Positions 1-10,097 of a DNA stretch of 20,796 nucleotides are shown here, piece after piece. The notes under the pieces were generated by a model, which saw only the letters and a program-made list of their open reading frames with translations, was not told the DNA's origin and did not search any database. The translations under genes were made by a program, and so were the position numbers. Where the stretch lies: NCBI GenBank assembly GCA_040003255.1, contig JBDUCV010000042.1, positions 1 through 20,796 on the forward strand, given 5' to 3'. How positions within the stretch are numbered: position 1 is the first letter of the stretch; every line of letters starts with the position of its first letter. This DNA is from JBDUCV01 sp040003255 (lineage in GTDB: Bacteria > Actinomycetota > Actinomycetes > Mycobacteriales > Jatrophihabitantaceae).

Positions 1-57
1 ACCCGATTGCGCATCGGTGTGTGCGGGGTCGCCCGCTGCGAAGAGGACATCGCTACG

Positions 58-131
<74 letters not shown>

Positions 132-183
132 CGGCCGGCTGCCCGCAGGCACCCACTCGCCGCAGCTAGGTTAGCGCAGCGGT

Positions 184-1572
184 TCAGCGGCTAAGGGTTC
201 GGCGCTCACGGACCCGCACCGAAATCTCGATCGGTGTGCCGGTGAAGTCGAAGTCCTCCCGCAGCCGGCGTTCGATAAAGCGTCGGTAACCGGCCTCGAG
301 GAAGCCTGTCGCGAACAGCACGAACCGGGGCGGCCTGCTGTCGGCCTGGGTCGCGAACAGCACCCTGGGTGCCTTTCCGCCGCGGGCCGGTGGTGGCGTG
401 GCGGCGACCAGCACGGTGAGCCAGGCGTTCAGCCGCCCGGTGGAGATCCGCCGGTCCCAGGACGCGAGGCTGGTACGCAGGCCGGTGGCCAGCCGCTCGA
501 CGGCTCGTCCCGTCTTCGCCGAGACGTTGACTCGCGGCGCCCACTGGACGCGCGCGAGGTCTCGAGAGATCTCGCGTTCGAGCCGCTCTCTACGGTCCTC
601 GTCGATCAGATCCCACTTGTTGAAGGCCAGCACTAGTGCTCGGCCGGCGTCGATAACCGTCGCGATGACCCTCTGGTCCTGCTCGCTAAGCGGTTCGGAC
701 GCGTCGAGGAGCACGACGGCCACCTCGGCAGCCTCGATCGCACTCGCCGTGCGCAGGCTGGCGTAGTACTCCATGCCAGCGGCCTGGTTCACCCGGCGGC
801 GCAGTCCCGCGGTGTCGACGAAACGCCAGGTCTCGCCGTCAAGAACCACCAGGCTGTCGACCGGGTCGATCGTGGTGCCCGCGACCTCGTGGACCACCGA
901 ACGCTCATCGCCGGTGATCCGATTCAGCAGGCTGGACTTGCCGACGTTGGGCCGGCCGACCAGCGCGACCCGTCGCGGGCCACCCTCGGCGGTGCTTTCG
1001 AGCGGAGCGTCGGGCAGGGCGTCGAGCACGGCGTCCAGTAGGTCACCGCTGCCTCGGCCGTGCAGGCCGCTTACCGGGAACGGCTGGCCGAGGCCGAGCG
1101 ACCACAATTCGGCGGCGTCGGGTTCGGCCCGCTCGTCGTCGACCTTCGTGGCAACCAACAGCACGGGGCGCTCCGAACGGCGCAGGGTGCGAGCGACGAC
1201 CAGGTCGGTCTCGGTTGCGCCGGTGCGCCCGTCGACGACGAAGATCACCAGATCAGCTGTGGCAACGGCCCGTTCGGCCTGTGCAGACACCTGAGCCTGT
1301 AACCCCCTTGCCTCGGGCTCCCAGCCACCCGTATCGACGAGGGTGAAGCGTCGCCCGCCCCACATGGCGTCGTAGGCGATCCGATCACGGGTGACTCCCG
1401 GGACGTCCTGCACGACCGCCTCGCGGCGGCCCAGGATGCGGTTCACCAGGGTCGACTTGCCGACGTTGGGCCGTCCCACCACGGCGACCACGGGCGTAGC
1501 TGGCTCCTCCGGCCCGGCCCCGTCGACGCCGTCGGCGATATCGGTGCCGTCTGCGCCCTCGTCAGCGTTCAT
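184..1572 (-). CDS. der: Ribosome biogenesis GTPase Der (EngA)
   Basis: Der is an essential GTPase with two G domains that acts in maturation of the 50S ribosomal subunit. In the 462-aa protein, GTPase domain 1 has a P-loop GRPNVGKS at about 33-40, DTGG at 80-83 and TKVD at 142-145. GTPase domain 2 has a P-loop GRPNVGKS at 206-213, DTAG at 253-256 and NKWD at 318-321. A KH-like C-terminal domain (about 383-462) ends in a basic tail. I chose the ATG at 1572 because a GGAGG (1582-1586) lies 9 nt upstream and the length agrees with the roughly 463 aa I recall for mycobacterial EngA. The alternative is a GTG at 1665 that overlaps the cmk stop as GTGA and would add 31 residues. A longer reading to 1923 only runs into cmk in another frame. 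It is the last protein gene of the cluster. Confidence 0.97.
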   Translation of the reverse strand: MNADEGADGTDIADGVDGAGPEEPATPVVAVVGRPNVGKSTLVNRILGRREAVVQDVPGVTRDRIAYDAMWGGRRFTLVDTGGWEPEARGLQAQVSAQAERAVATADLVIFVVDGRTGATETDLVVARTLRRSERPVLLVATKVDDERAEPDAAELWSLGLGQPFPVSGLHGRGSGDLLDAVLDALPDAPLESTAEGGPRRVALVGRPNVGKSSLLNRITGDERSVVHEVAGTTIDPVDSLVVLDGETWRFVDTAGLRRRVNQAAGMEYYASLRTASAIEAAEVAVVLLDASEPLSEQDQRVIATVIDAGRALVLAFNKWDLIDEDRRERLEREISRDLARVQWAPRVNVSAKTGRAVERLATGLRTSLASWDRRISTGRLNAWLTVLVAATPPPARGGKAPRVLFATQADSRPPRFVLFATGFLEAGYRRFIERRLREDFDFTGTPIEISVRVRERRTLSR

Positions 1573-1581
1573 GCCGTCCAT

Positions 1582-1586
1582 CCTCC
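1582..1586 (-). promoter_or_regulatory. Shine-Dalgarno GGAGG deciding the der start
   Basis: GGAGG on the minus strand sits 9 nt before the ATG at 1572. It abuts the in-frame ATG at 1581 with no spacing, so 1572 is the better start. The GTG at 1665 has no comparable site. Confidence 0.6.
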
Positions 1587-1661
1587 GACCTGCGCTAGGT
1601 CGGCCGGCATCCGGCCTGCTCCGCGAGCCGTCGCCAGGGACGCCCTTGGTCTGATGCTCAC

Positions 1662-2339
1662 TCACCGCGCCGCCCGGTGGCCGGCTACCAGCTCGACGAG
1701 TCGATCGACCACTTCGTCGACCGTCAGCTCCGAGGTGTCGATCTCGACGGCGTCGGCTGCCTTGGCCAGCGGACTCGCCTCGCGGGAGCTGTCGAGGCCG
1801 TCGCGCCGCTGCAGGTCGGCGGCCACCGCGTGCAGCTGCGCGGTGCCGAGCTCGTCGGCGCGACGCCGCGCCCGTACGTCCCCCCGGGCCGTCAAGTACA
1901 CCTTGACCGGCGCCTGCGGCCAAACGACGGTGCCGATGTCGCGCCCTTCGACGACCATGCCGCCAATACCGATCAGCTCACGCTGCCGGGTGAGCAGAAG
2001 CTGCCGCACCGCGCCTACCGCCGACACCGCACTGACGGCCCCGGTCACTGCCGCCGAGCGGATCTCAATGCTGACGTCATGCCCGTCCAGCAAAACCACC
2101 GCCGGGGTTGCGTCGGTGCTGATCTCGATCCGGGCGCGGCGGACCGCCTCGGTGACCGCCGCCGGATCGGCCGGGTCGATGCCGCGCTCGAGGGCCGCCA
2201 CGGTGGCCGCGCGGTACATCGCGCCGGTGTCGAGATAGCGCAGCCTCAGTCGAGCGGCGAGCTTGCGAGCGACGGTCGACTTGCCCGTGCCGGACGGCCC
2301 GTCCACGGCGATCACCGCGTCCGAGCTGGACCGGGTCAC
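1662..2339 (-). CDS. cmk: Cytidylate kinase
   Basis: This enzyme phosphorylates CMP and dCMP to the diphosphates with ATP, in pyrimidine nucleotide supply. The 225 aa match the usual size. The N-terminus carries the P-loop GPSGTGKS at about 14-21. The NMP-binding motif DTGAMYRA follows at about 37-44, and the RDIGT motif of the family is present near the middle. The start is a GTG at 2339 whose last two bases form part of the rluB stop (GTGA), so translation is probably coupled to rluB. Downstream, der begins 89 nt after the stop. In mycobacteria the same rluB-cmk-der order is known. Confidence 0.96.
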   Translation of the reverse strand: MTRSSSDAVIAVDGPSGTGKSTVARKLAARLRLRYLDTGAMYRAATVAALERGIDPADPAAVTEAVRRARIEISTDATPAVVLLDGHDVSIEIRSAAVTGAVSAVSAVGAVRQLLLTRQRELIGIGGMVVEGRDIGTVVWPQAPVKVYLTARGDVRARRRADELGTAQLHAVAADLQRRDGLDSSREASPLAKAADAVEIDTSELTVDEVVDRLVELVAGHRAAR

Positions 2340-3148
2340 GACGGCAGATCCGTCGCGCGCGCACGCCCCTGTGGCCGATCGGGTTGGTCGTCGACGGCCC
2401 GGTACAGTCCGGCCAGCTCATCGCGGGTCAGTGGCCGTACCGAGCCGGCCCGTTGCCCGCCCAGCTGCACCGGCCCGACGGAGGTGCGCACCAGGCGTCG
2501 CACCGGGTGGCCGACCTCGGCCAGCAGCCGGCGCACGACGTGCTTGCGGCCCTCATGCAGCGCAACCTCGACCAGCGCGCGGCCGGCTTCGACCTGCACC
2601 ACCCGAAAATTGTCGACGGCCACCCTGCCGTCCTCAAGCTCGACACCTGCTCGCAGCTGCAGGCCAAGGTCTCGACGCACCGGGCCCGGGACGTCGGCCA
2701 AGTAGGTCTTGATCACGCCGAAAGCTGGGTGGGTGAGCCGGTGCGCGAGCGCGCCGTCGTTCGTCAGCAGCAACAGTCCCTCGCTGTCGACATCGAGCCG
2801 GCCCACGTGGAACAGCCGCTCCGGCCGATCAGCGACGAGGTCGCCGACTGTCGGGCGGCCGCGGCGGTCCGACATTGCGCTCAGCACTCCGCGCGGCTTG
2901 TTCAGGGCCAGGTACACCAGATCCTCGCGGACGTTCACCCGCGCGCCGTCGACTCGCACCACGGCTGTTCCCGGATCGACCCGCAAGCCCATGCCGGTGA
3001 CCACTGCGCCGTCCACCTCGACGCGGCCCGCAGCGATCAGGGTTTCACTGGCCCGCCGCGAGGCGATGCCCGCCGCCGCGAGGACCTTCTGCAGGCGCAC
3101 ACCCTGGGCCTCGGCATCAAGATCAGAGTTCATCGACGTCGACGCCAT
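2336..3148 (-). CDS. rluB: Pseudouridine synthase, RluB/RsuA family
   Basis: Predicted rRNA pseudouridine synthase. The 270-aa protein has an N-terminal S4 RNA-binding domain (about 17-64, starting RLQKVLAAAGIASRR) followed by the catalytic domain. The catalytic motif GRLDVDSEGLLLLTNDG begins near residue 116, with D119 as the expected nucleophile. The family C-terminal motif EGRKHVVRRLL is present. RluB-type enzymes modify helix 89-93 positions of 23S rRNA in other bacteria; the exact target here is inferred. The start is either the ATG at 3148, which overlaps scpB by 26 nt, or the ATG at 3133, which overlaps by 11 nt. Neither has a good Shine-Dalgarno, so the first residues are uncertain. 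Confidence 0.93.
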   Translation of the reverse strand: MASTSMNSDLDAEAQGVRLQKVLAAAGIASRRASETLIAAGRVEVDGAVVTGMGLRVDPGTAVVRVDGARVNVREDLVYLALNKPRGVLSAMSDRRGRPTVGDLVADRPERLFHVGRLDVDSEGLLLLTNDGALAHRLTHPAFGVIKTYLADVPGPVRRDLGLQLRAGVELEDGRVAVDNFRVVQVEAGRALVEVALHEGRKHVVRRLLAEVGHPVRRLVRTSVGPVQLGGQRAGSVRPLTRDELAGLYRAVDDQPDRPQGRARATDLPS

Positions 3149-3725
3149 TTAGCTCGGGCAACAACGGCGCCAGCGACGGTAGCTCGTTCAACGAGTCGAG
3201 GCCGATCCGCTCCAGGAACAGCTCGGTCGTCCGATACAGCCCGCCCCCTGTGTCCGGATCGGTCCCCACCTCGACGATCAGCCCGCGGCTGGTCAGCGAT
3301 CGCACCACACCGTCGACGTTCACTCCCCGGATCGCCGAGATCCGCGAGCGAGTGACCGGTTGCCGGTACGCGACGACCGCCAGCGTCTCGAGGGCGGCCT
3401 GGCTGAGCCGGTTGCGCTGCCCGTCGAGTAGGAACGCCTCTACCCATTGATCCAGCTCGGGACGGGTGTAGAGCCGGACGCCGTCCGCGACCTGACGCAG
3501 CTCAAGTCCGCTGCCCCTCGCCTCGAGGTCAGCAGCTAACGATGTCAGGGCGGCCTGGACCTCGGCAGTCGGGCGCTGGATTGCCGAGGCCAGCGACGAA
3601 ACTGCGACCGGCGCCTCGACGACGAACAGGATCGCCTCGAGCGCGGCCCGCAGCTGCGCCGTCGGCTCGACGATCGGCTCTTCGTCGGTGCCATCAGCCT
3701 GCTCGACCAGCTCGTCGCTGTTCAT
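3123..3725 (-). CDS. scpB: Segregation and condensation protein B
   Basis: ScpB is a winged-helix protein that dimerises and binds ScpA to form the SMC condensin accessory complex on the nucleoid. The 200-aa product has an acidic N-terminal tail of about 22 residues. Two winged-helix regions follow, with the family blocks LRAALEAILFVVEAPV and SQAALETLAVVAYRQPVTR, and then IRGVNVDGVVRSL. The ATG at 3725 overlaps the scpA stop as ATGA. It has a GAGGAG site at 3731-3736, 5 nt upstream and inside the scpA coding end. The C-terminal acidic tail overlaps the start of rluB. Confidence 0.96.
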   Translation of the reverse strand: MNSDELVEQADGTDEEPIVEPTAQLRAALEAILFVVEAPVAVSSLASAIQRPTAEVQAALTSLAADLEARGSGLELRQVADGVRLYTRPELDQWVEAFLLDGQRNRLSQAALETLAVVAYRQPVTRSRISAIRGVNVDGVVRSLTSRGLIVEVGTDPDTGGGLYRTTELFLERIGLDSLNELPSLAPLLPELNGVDVDEL

Positions 3726-4597
3726 CCGTACTCCTCGTCGGCCTCGCGGGGCTTATCTGCGGTGACCCAGGTGGGTGGGACTACAGCCACGAGGCGCACC
3801 CGCAGCTCGGCCAGCGCGGCGGCCTGGTCGAAGACGACCACCCCGTCGCGGTAGAGCTCGAGCAAGCCGAGGAACCGCGCGATCACCTCCAAGGTCGAGG
3901 CGCAGTCGGCCACGAGCGAGCGAAACGTCGCCGAGCCGGCTCGACCGAGCCGCTCGCGCAATATCGCCATGTGCTCGCTCACGCTGACCCGTGCGAGGTG
4001 GACGTGGTCGGTCGCAACGACCGGGACGGGCTTCGGAACCGACGCCGCGGCCGCCAGCGACGCGAACCGCGTTGGGCTGATGGCGATGAGTACCTCGGGA
4101 AGCAGCGCGGCGAAGCGCGGCTCGAGCTCGACGGCACGCCCGTGACGGCGGGACTGCGAGCGTTCGAGCTCGCCCAGGTAGGCGGCCGCGAGCTTGTACG
4201 CGCGGTACTGCAGCAGCCTGGCGAAGAGCAAGTCACGTGCCTCGAGCAGGGCCACGTCCTCCTCGTCCTCGACGTCGGCGGCGGGTAGGAGCCGAGCGGC
4301 CTTCAGATCCAGCAAGGTGGAGGCAACGACGAGGAACTCGGTCGCCTGGCCGAGATCCCACTCCCCGGCAGAGCCCAGGTAGGTGATGAACTCGTCGGTG
4401 ACCTGCGAGAGAGCAACTTCGGTGATGTCGAGCCGGCGCCTGCTGATCAATGCGAGCAACAGGTCGAACGGTCCCTCGAAGTTTTCAAGGGTGATCCGGA
4501 AGCCGGTCTGCGCGCCTCGGTCTTCGCCGGCACCGGCTTCGGTGGCCACAGCCTCAATGGCGACGACCTCGTCCAGGTCCTCGGTCGGGTGGCTCAC
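3722..4597 (-). CDS. scpA: Segregation and condensation protein A
   Basis: ScpA is the kleisin-type subunit that bridges SMC heads and ScpB in bacterial condensin. I take the GTG at 4597 (291 aa), 25 nt after the parA stop. The frame stays open further upstream into parA, but that part is arginine/proline-rich shadow sequence. The protein has a short acidic lead and then the signature TLENFEGPFDLLLALI. It continues with VTDEFITYLG, the helix around FLVVASTLLDLKAARLLP, and a C-terminal winged-helix region with RSLVADCASTLEVIARFLGLLELYR. The stop overlaps the scpB start (ATGA), so the two subunits are probably made together. A GTG near 4549 would give a shorter product and cannot be excluded. 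Confidence 0.94.
   Translation of the reverse strand: MSHPTEDLDEVVAIEAVATEAGAGEDRGAQTGFRITLENFEGPFDLLLALISRRRLDITEVALSQVTDEFITYLGSAGEWDLGQATEFLVVASTLLDLKAARLLPAADVEDEEDVALLEARDLLFARLLQYRAYKLAAAYLGELERSQSRRHGRAVELEPRFAALLPEVLIAISPTRFASLAAAASVPKPVPVVATDHVHLARVSVSEHMAILRERLGRAGSATFRSLVADCASTLEVIARFLGLLELYRDGVVVFDQAAALAELRVRLVAVVPPTWVTADKPREADEEYG
3731..3736 (-). promoter_or_regulatory. Shine-Dalgarno GAGGAG for scpB
   Basis: Lies inside the last codons of scpA, 5 nt before the scpB ATG. It supports re-initiation at the ATGA junction. Confidence 0.6.
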
Positions 4598-4622
4598 CCG
4601 GCGCGCAGCCGTCGCATGGGGC

Positions 4623-5555
4623 TCATCGCGAGAGCACCTCGCGCGCGAGGTTGCGGTAGGCGGTCGCCCCGGCCGAGTTCGGTGCCCAGCTGGTGATCGG
4701 CTCGCCGGCGACCGTCGTCTCGGGGAATCGCACCGTCCGGGCAATGACGGTGTCGAATACCTCGTCGCCAAACGCCTCGACGACCCGGCTGAACACCTCG
4801 CGCCCGTGCAGGGTGCGACCGTCATACATGGTGGCGAGGATGCCCTCGAGGCGCAGCTGTGGATTGAGCCGCTCGCGGACCTTCTCGATCGTGTCGATCA
4901 GCAGCGCCACCCCGCGCAGGCTGAAGAACTCGCATTCCAGCGGCACGATCACGCCGTGGGCAGCGGTCAGCGCGTTGACCGTGAGCAGTCCGAGAGACGG
5001 CTGACAGTCGATCAGGACGAAGTCGTAGTCCCCCACCACGGGCGCAAGCACCCGACTCAGGGTCTGCTCGCGCGCCACCTCGTTGACCAACTGCACCTCG
5101 GCGGCCGAAAGGTCGATATTGCTGGGCAGCAGGTCCATGCCGGGCACGCTGGTCTTGAGCACGACGTCGTCGACGCTGACGTCTCGCTCCATCAGCAGGT
5201 TGTAGGCGGTGCGGTCGAGCTGGTGCGGCGCGATGCCGAGACCGACAGACAGCGCGCCTTGCGGATCGAAATCGACGAGCAGCACCCGGCGACCGAACTC
5301 CGCCAGGGCGGCGCCCAGGTTGATTGTCGACGTCGTCTTGCCGACGCCGCCCTTCTGGTTGCACAGGGCGATGATCCGCGCCGGTCCGTGGCGTTCCAGG
5401 CGTGGCGGATTGATCAGCGGGCGCTTCTTACGAGCCTGCGCCGGATCGGCCGAGGGTACGTCGACGGTGAACAGCTCGCCTCGTTCGGCGGCCTTGCGCT
5501 CGTCGGCGCTGGCCGGTGAGCGCTCGGCTGCGGTGCCCTGTCCCGGCTCCGTCAT
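4623..5555 (-). CDS. ParA/Soj-family ATPase (orphan)
   Basis: Deviant Walker-type ATPase of the ParA/MinD superfamily. The 310-aa product has a charged N-terminal extension of about 55 residues. The deviant Walker A motif CNQKGGVGKTT follows at about 65-75, then Walker A' at VDFDPQG and Walker B at FVLIDCQPSLG. Unlike a typical parAB locus, no parB is adjacent and I saw no parS-like site in the flanks. The gene lies 25 nt upstream of scpA, as in mycobacteria (Rv1708, from memory), which suggests a link to SMC-ScpAB chromosome organisation rather than ParB partitioning. The ATG at 5555 follows a 98-nt gap after xerD. That gap probably holds a leader or promoter, but I saw no clear -35/-10 pair. 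Confidence 0.92.
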   Translation of the reverse strand: MTEPGQGTAAERSPASADERKAAERGELFTVDVPSADPAQARKKRPLINPPRLERHGPARIIALCNQKGGVGKTTSTINLGAALAEFGRRVLLVDFDPQGALSVGLGIAPHQLDRTAYNLLMERDVSVDDVVLKTSVPGMDLLPSNIDLSAAEVQLVNEVAREQTLSRVLAPVVGDYDFVLIDCQPSLGLLTVNALTAAHGVIVPLECEFFSLRGVALLIDTIEKVRERLNPQLRLEGILATMYDGRTLHGREVFSRVVEAFGDEVFDTVIARTVRFPETTVAGEPITSWAPNSAGATAYRNLAREVLSR

Positions 5556-5653
5556 GTCGCTGGAGAACCCCCTGCGCGTGTGCCCGACAGCCCTGCCACT
5601 ATTCGCCCCGTCGCCTGGCGAGGCTACCCCACCGCGACCGTGCAGAGCCGTTC

Positions 5654-6613
5654 TCAGCCCAGTGCGCGCGGGTGTGCCGCGGCGTAAACCTCACGCAGCG
5701 CCTCTACGGTGACCAGCGTGTAGATCTGGGTGGTGGTCACCGAGGAGTGCCCGAGCAGTTCCTGCACCACCCGCACGTCGGCGCCGCCTTCCATGAGGTG
5801 CGTGGCGAAGGAATGCCGCAGGGTGTGCGGCGAGATCCCGGCGGCCAGGCCGGCCCGCTCGGCTGCGTCACGCAGCACCGTCCAGGCCGACTGGCGCGAC
5901 AGCGGACCGCCGCGCGCGTTGAGGAACAACGCCGGCGTGCCTCGGCCGTTCGCGGCCAACCCGGGGCGGGCCCGAACGAGGTAGGCGTCAATCGCCGCGG
6001 CGGCGTATGAACCCAGCGGCACCCGGCGCTGCTTGCCGCCCTTGCCGGACAGAAGCACCGTGCGGGCGGGCAAGTCCAGGTCGTCGAGCGCGAGACCGAC
6101 GGCCTCGGAAATCCGCGCCCCACTGGCGTAGAGCAGTTCCAGCAGTGCCCGGTCGCGGACGGCCAGCGGTGTCGCGTCGAAGCCAGCAGCCTCGAGCAAC
6201 CGCTCGACGTCGTCGACACTGATCGCCTTGGGCAGTCGCCGCGGAGTGGCGGGTGGACGAACCTCGCGCGCTACGTCGTAGGCGACGAGCCCGTCGCGGA
6301 AGGCAAACCGGTGCAGCCCGCGGACGGCGACCACTGCGCGCGCCGCCGAGGACGCCGACAGGGGCGGGTGGTCGGCGTCACCCTCGCGCAGGTGGGCCAG
6401 GAAGGCGCTGATCGTGGCCGCGCGGACGTCGCCGATCGACGCCAAACCGAGGCCGGCGAGGTGGTCCTGATAGCGCCGCAAATCGCGGCGATAGGACGCC
6501 AGGGTGTTGGCGGCGACCCCGCGCTCGACGGCCAGGTGGTCGAGGAAGGCCCGAACCACCGGGGCTGTAGCTGCCGACGTGACACCCGCCGGCGCGTCGA
6601 CCGTGGCAGCCAT
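5654..6613 (-). CDS. xerD: Site-specific tyrosine recombinase XerD
   Basis: XerD works with XerC at the dif site to resolve chromosome dimers. The 319-aa protein has an N-terminal SAM-like core-binding domain (about 17-110) and a C-terminal catalytic domain. The active-site residues are all present: R167 (SGARISE), K191 (GKGGK), H263 and R266 (HTLRH), H289 (LGHSS) and nucleophile Y298 (IYTLV). Their spacing is the same as in Escherichia coli XerD (R148, K172, H244, R247, H270, Y279). It starts at 6613 directly after the Nudix gene stop (TAG then ATG, no gap). Its position in a housekeeping operon, with no adjacent attachment repeats, argues for chromosomal XerD rather than a phage integrase. 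Confidence 0.96.
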   Translation of the reverse strand: MAATVDAPAGVTSAATAPVVRAFLDHLAVERGVAANTLASYRRDLRRYQDHLAGLGLASIGDVRAATISAFLAHLREGDADHPPLSASSAARAVVAVRGLHRFAFRDGLVAYDVAREVRPPATPRRLPKAISVDDVERLLEAAGFDATPLAVRDRALLELLYASGARISEAVGLALDDLDLPARTVLLSGKGGKQRRVPLGSYAAAAIDAYLVRARPGLAANGRGTPALFLNARGGPLSRQSAWTVLRDAAERAGLAAGISPHTLRHSFATHLMEGGADVRVVQELLGHSSVTTTQIYTLVTVEALREVYAAAHPRALG

Positions 6614-7230
6614 CTAGCCGGCATGCCCGGCCGGGCCGGTTGACCACGGCGCGTCGGCGGCGCGCAGGGCCGTCCAGCCACCCGCCTGAGCCGCGAGGGC
6701 GGCACACACGCCAGCCACCGCTGACGCGTTGGACAGCTCACCGGCCAGTGCGCGCTGCCCCGCCTCAGCGAGCGGCACCCGCCGCACGGTCAACGTGATC
6801 TCCTCGTGCTCGGGGGTGAACCGTTCGGCGGCGTCGACGTCGCTGAGCCCGCGGGCCAGGTAGAGCCGGATCGCCTCATCGCTGATGCCCGGCGAGGTAT
6901 AAAGGTCGACCAGAACGTTCCACTCGGCGGCGACGAGCGCGGCCTCTTCGTACAACTCCCGCTGGGCGGCGAGAAGGGGATCCTCGCCGTCAACGTCCAG
7001 CAAGCCCGCGGGCAGTTCGTCGAGATAGCCGCGCACCGGGTGACGGTACTGGTTGATCAGTACGAGGTTGAAGTCCTCGTCGAGCGCCACCACTCCGACC
7101 GCGCCGGGATGCTCGACGATCTCGCGGGTGGCGATCGCGCCGTCGCTCATCCGCAGCTCGTCGGTACGCACCGAAATGACTCGGCCGGTGAATACCTGCG
7201 TCGAGTGGATCACCCGGTACTGGTCGGTGC

Positions 7231-7234
<4 letters not shown>
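6614..7234 (-). CDS. Nudix hydrolase, ADP-ribose pyrophosphatase type
   Basis: Predicted to hydrolyse ADP-ribose or a related nucleoside diphosphate derivative. It is 206 aa long. The Nudix box lies at about 77-100, with REL..EE giving the metal-binding glutamates. Two departures from the textbook box are visible: one extra residue between the first Gly and the first Glu, which I recall as usual for the actinobacterial PyrG-linked group, and Ala in place of the final Gly (EEAAL). The upstream NQYRHPVRGYLDELPAG block is typical of ADP-ribose pyrophosphatases. The ATG overlaps the pyrG stop as ATGA, and the stop abuts the xerD start. Confidence 0.92.
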
Positions 7235-8979
<1,745 letters not shown>

Positions 8980-8987
8980 GGAAGTCC

Positions 8988-8993
8988 ATCCTA
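8988..8993 (-). promoter_or_regulatory. Possible -10 element for pyrG (TAGGAT)
   Basis: TAGGAT on the minus strand fits the actinobacterial TANNNT -10 pattern and ends 8 nt before the pyrG GTG at 8979. The transcript could therefore start at or next to the start codon. No convincing -35 is visible: the hexamer 17 nt further upstream reads CTGGGG. AGGA within the same stretch could instead act as a weak ribosome binding site. Confidence 0.4.
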
Positions 8994-9020
8994 ACAGCGC
9001 GATGACCGGGCCCCAGCCGC

Positions 9021-10097
9021 TCAGGGCGCCACGCCGAGCAGTTCCCGGTAGACAGCGGCAACCTGCGCGATGGTGTCGGTCTCCTTCGGCCAGCGGGCTG
9101 CCTGCTGGCGACCGCGCGCGGCGAGTGCGGCACGTCCGTCGGGGTCCGCCAGTAGCTCGCGGACCGCCACCTCGAGGGCGTCGACATCGTCGGGCCTTAC
9201 TAGCCGGGCACCGTCTCCGAGCAGCTCAGGCAAACCGCCCACAGCCGTCGCCACCAGGGCACGCCCGGCGTATAGCGCCTCTTGGGCGGCCAGCGAGCGC
9301 GCCTCCCATCGGGAGGGCAGCACGACAAGATCCGCGGCGGCCAGCAGGTCCGCGACGTCGGTGCGTCGCCCGAGCAGTCGGACCGGCGCACGAGATGCGG
9401 CAACACGAGCGGCGAGCTCGGCGTGCAGCGGCCCCTCGCCGGCGATCACCACCTGCGCCTGCAGACCAGTCCAGCGCGCAGCGGCATCGACCAGCACGTC
9501 CAGGCCCTTCTGCGGGTGCAGCCGGGCGATGCTCAGGACCAGCGGACGGCCGGTGTCGATGCCGAGCTCGGCGCGCGTCTGCTCTGGGGACCGGGTCGGC
9601 TCGGCCAACGCAATGGCCACCGGCGCTACCCGGACGTCACGTCCGCCGAGCTGTCTGACCCGATCGGCGAGGTCGCCCGAAGCAGCAAGGGTCAGCGTGG
9701 CGCGGCGGGCCACCAGCCGCTCCCCTGCCGTGAGCAGCGCTCGCCTGGGTCCGGTGGCCAGCATGGCGTTGTGCCAGGTGACGACCAGCGGACGGGTGCC
9801 CGCGAGCACCGCCACCGTCGCGGCGCGCAGGCCGTGCGCGTGCACGAGCGCGGCCCCGCCGCACGCGCGCCGCAGGGTAATCGCTGCCGGCAGATCGCCC
9901 ACCGCACCGGCGATCTGAACTGGGCGGAACACCGCACCCGCGCGCGAGAAGCCGAACAGCTTGTCGGTGGCGTGCGGCCCACACACCGTAACCGGCCAAT
10001 CGTCGGCGAGCAGTCCACGCACCAGCGACGCGACGTGCGCCCCGACGCCGCCGGTGCTGGTCCCCAGCACGAGCGAGACGGACGGATGGGTGCTCAT
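9021..10097 (-). CDS. GT4-family glycosyltransferase
   Basis: Predicted retaining glycosyltransferase with a GT-B fold, acting at the cytoplasmic face of the membrane. In the 358-aa protein, the N-terminal Rossmann half begins with GTSTGGVGAHV (about 12-22), and HAHG (about 86-89) is typical for the acceptor side. The C-terminal half has the donor-phosphate site SIARLHPQKG (about 189-198) and the E-x7-E pair E265/E273 in RWEARSLAAQE. Sugar donor and acceptor cannot be read from the sequence. The ATG overlaps the stop of the MurJ-like gene (ATGA), so the two are probably co-translated. It could add a sugar to the lipid carrier loaded by the MraY-like neighbour and flipped by the MurJ-like one; this is inference. 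Confidence 0.88.
   Translation of the reverse strand: MSTHPSVSLVLGTSTGGVGAHVASLVRGLLADDWPVTVCGPHATDKLFGFSRAGAVFRPVQIAGAVGDLPAAITLRRACGGAALVHAHGLRAATVAVLAGTRPLVVTWHNAMLATGPRRALLTAGERLVARRATLTLAASGDLADRVRQLGGRDVRVAPVAIALAEPTRSPEQTRAELGIDTGRPLVLSIARLHPQKGLDVLVDAAARWTGLQAQVVIAGEGPLHAELAARVAASRAPVRLLGRRTDVADLLAAADLVVLPSRWEARSLAAQEALYAGRALVATAVGGLPELLGDGARLVRPDDVDALEVAVRELLADPDGRAALAARGRQQAARWPKETDTIAQVAAVYRELLGVAP

Noticed and set aside
1573..1923. Upstream extension of der
   Set aside because: The extended part is Arg/Ala/Gly-rich and overlaps cmk in another frame; the GGAGG before 1572 and the family length favour the shorter protein.
5556..5653. parS site or ParB-related element beside parA
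   Set aside because: The 98-bp gap contains no sequence close to the parS palindrome.
5654..6613. Phage-type integrase with tRNA attachment site
   Set aside because: The protein fits chromosomal XerD and sits in a conserved operon; the only tRNA is more than 5 kb away, and I saw no duplicated tRNA 3' end in the window.
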